A stretch of 64,000 nt of DNA, from contig NZ_JAOVZW010000023.1 of NCBI RefSeq assembly GCF_026460885.1, positions 109,063 to 173,062 on the forward strand, in the 5' to 3' direction. This DNA is from Chryseobacterium formosum. Lineage in GTDB: Bacteria; Bacteroidota; Bacteroidia; Flavobacteriales; Weeksellaceae. The position numbers and the translations under genes are program-made. Shown here piece after piece: positions 63,182 to 64,000 of this stretch; the stretch's first letter is position 1, and every line of letters starts with the position of its first letter. Below the pieces are notes generated by a model. The model did not search any database. It worked only from the letters and a program-made list of their open reading frames with translations, and was not told where the DNA came from.

Positions 63182-63706
63182 ATGAGAATCTCATCTACTT
63201 TTTTTAATCGAGTAATATTTTTCAAGTCAATATTTTTATTGTCTATAATATCATTTCATAATTTAAGCGCACAAAGAACTTTAACGGTAGGAGGAAATAA
63301 TTGGACGGTTACAGTTCCTTCAATCACAGAGGCAGGAACAAATTATACAGGAACTTATGAAAGTGCAACCAATCAAATATTATTGGCAGCAAGTGTTCCC
63401 CTATTATTGAGTAGTGGAAAGGTTTCAGTTCACTACGAACCCAATCCAACGTGGAATTCTAATATAATATTACATACAAGAAGAACGGGTGACGGAACAA
63501 CACTTTGTGTTTTATGCTCGATCACAGGTGGAACAGCATATCAAATAGTAACAACGGTTGATATAGAGTTATTCAGAATTGTGGCAGTATTAGCGTTGGC
63601 ATCATATTCAAATATCCCAATTCAATTACAACTTACAGGAGTTTCGGTAACAATTCCAGCTGCAACTTATAACAGTAGAATGGTGTTTACGATAAGTGCT
63701 TTATAG
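63182..63706 (+). CDS. Small exported protein C at the end of the putative fibre locus
   Basis: 174 residues from MRISSTFF, signal peptide ending NLSA-Q. Beta-rich, with an opening strand NNWTVTVPSITEAG and closing strand SRMVFTISAL that parallel the other two subunits, but little other identity. It holds a CVLC cysteine pair (CVLCSITGG) that the others lack. An in-frame extension to 63143 would overlap the previous gene and is rejected. It starts 10 nt after subunit B. A tip or adaptor role is only suggested by position. Confidence 0.65.
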   Translation: MRISSTFFNRVIFFKSIFLLSIISFHNLSAQRTLTVGGNNWTVTVPSITEAGTNYTGTYESATNQILLAASVPLLLSSGKVSVHYEPNPTWNSNIILHTRRTGDGTTLCVLCSITGGTAYQIVTTVDIELFRIVAVLALASYSNIPIQLQLTGVSVTIPAATYNSRMVFTISAL

Positions 63707-64000
63707 GAGTTAAAATTTAAAGAACGAGCATTAAAATTTTCCAGGAGCTTCATCCTGCTCTCCGCTATTACTCCGCTAAAGCCCAGCCTTTCGACCGCCT
63801 TCTGGGGGTAACCGCTTCTTATCCTAAATCCATCAACTAACTTAAGCTTTTACGCAGTATCAATTATTATTTAGATAGAAGTTTGGAGTATGCTTATTGT
63901 TTCTTTCAAAGATATTGTTGTGAGATAAAATTTAGATTTGATTTATTTGCCTATCAATTAGGATTTCTAAATCCATCTTTTTAGAATTCAATATTTACCA
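63707..64000. other. Non-coding end of window with a GC-rich repeat-like block
   Basis: The first 35 nt are AT-rich, then 63741-63825 is about 57% GC by count, far above its surroundings, with CCAGGAGCTTCATCCTGCTC and CCGCTATTACTCCGCTAAAG. After it a start-less open frame runs 63841-63984. It looks like a dispersed repeat or a degraded element, not a gene. Confidence 0.45.

Noticed and set aside
63841..63984. Start-less 47-codon open frame at the window end
   Set aside because: It opens after a stop codon without ATG, GTG or TTG at a sensible site and has no recognised motif; it is probably part of non-coding or degraded sequence.

Overview
The window looks like the chromosome of a flavobacterium, most likely Chryseobacterium or a close Weeksellaceae relative. 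The evidence is AT-rich DNA, many exact copies of the Bacteroidetes -7 promoter motif TAnnTTTG just upstream of genes, type IX secretion (T9SS) sorting domains of both type A and type B, a SusC/SusD pair, DUF4252/GIN-domain lipoproteins, a fused cobalamin mutase of the IcmF type and the alternative GlmU-like sugar nucleotidyltransferase. I saw no tRNA, rRNA, CRISPR array, insertion sequence or prophage.

Layout. 1-12.3 kb: four tandem paralogues of very large secreted proteins with an IgGFc-binding-like N-terminal domain, Ig/PKD-like modules and a type B T9SS tail; the first is cut by the window start. 12.4-16.4 kb: a small CarboxypepD-regulatory-like protein and three related secreted proteins or lipoproteins (possibly DUF6759) surrounding trmB. 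16.4-18.3 kb: rplM-rpsI and rpsB on the minus strand. 19-22.4 kb: icmF, then two small envelope genes set off by a duplicated 92-nt intergenic module. 23.8-31.3 kb: an M16 protease, a Dph6-like PP-loop ATPase, a LamG/T9SS protein and a two-gene unit for a small T9SS protein plus a beta-helical Cthe_2159-like protein. 31.4-36.5 kb: a serine hydrolase, a PadR-led operon of three related membrane proteins, a 2H phosphoesterase and ruvC. 36.6-44.4 kb: a DUF4407 membrane protein, guaB, an ECF sigma/anti-sigma/DUF4252-GIN/DUF4252 operon, a GlmU-like enzyme and rpmE type B. 44.7-51 kb: a beta-helix lipoprotein, a MazG-like pyrophosphatase, aroA, an SDR enzyme and an Omp85-like barrel, the last two starting with TTG. 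51-58.2 kb: a SusC/SusD pair followed by a Tat-exported phosphocholine-type phospholipase C.

The most interesting region is 58.4-63.7 kb. It is a compact five-gene cluster: a small secreted subunit-like protein, a strong intercistronic hairpin, a two-domain Ig-like chaperone-like protein, a 908-residue predicted outer-membrane barrel with usher-like features, a second protein clearly homologous to the first, and a third small exported protein. Order, translational coupling and sequence features suggest a surface-fibre assembly system analogous to chaperone-usher pili. None of the proteins resembles a classical Fim/Pap/Csu component closely enough for me to name it, so this is an inference.

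Most genes serve the envelope: adhesins and sorting substrates (T9SS), outer-membrane import (SusCD), lipoproteins under an ECF sigma factor, and the putative fibre locus. Housekeeping genes (trmB, rpsB, rpsI, rplM, guaB, ruvC, aroA, rpmE) are interspersed. Many starts were moved inward from the longest reading frame because a promoter motif or signal peptide fixes the real N-terminus.
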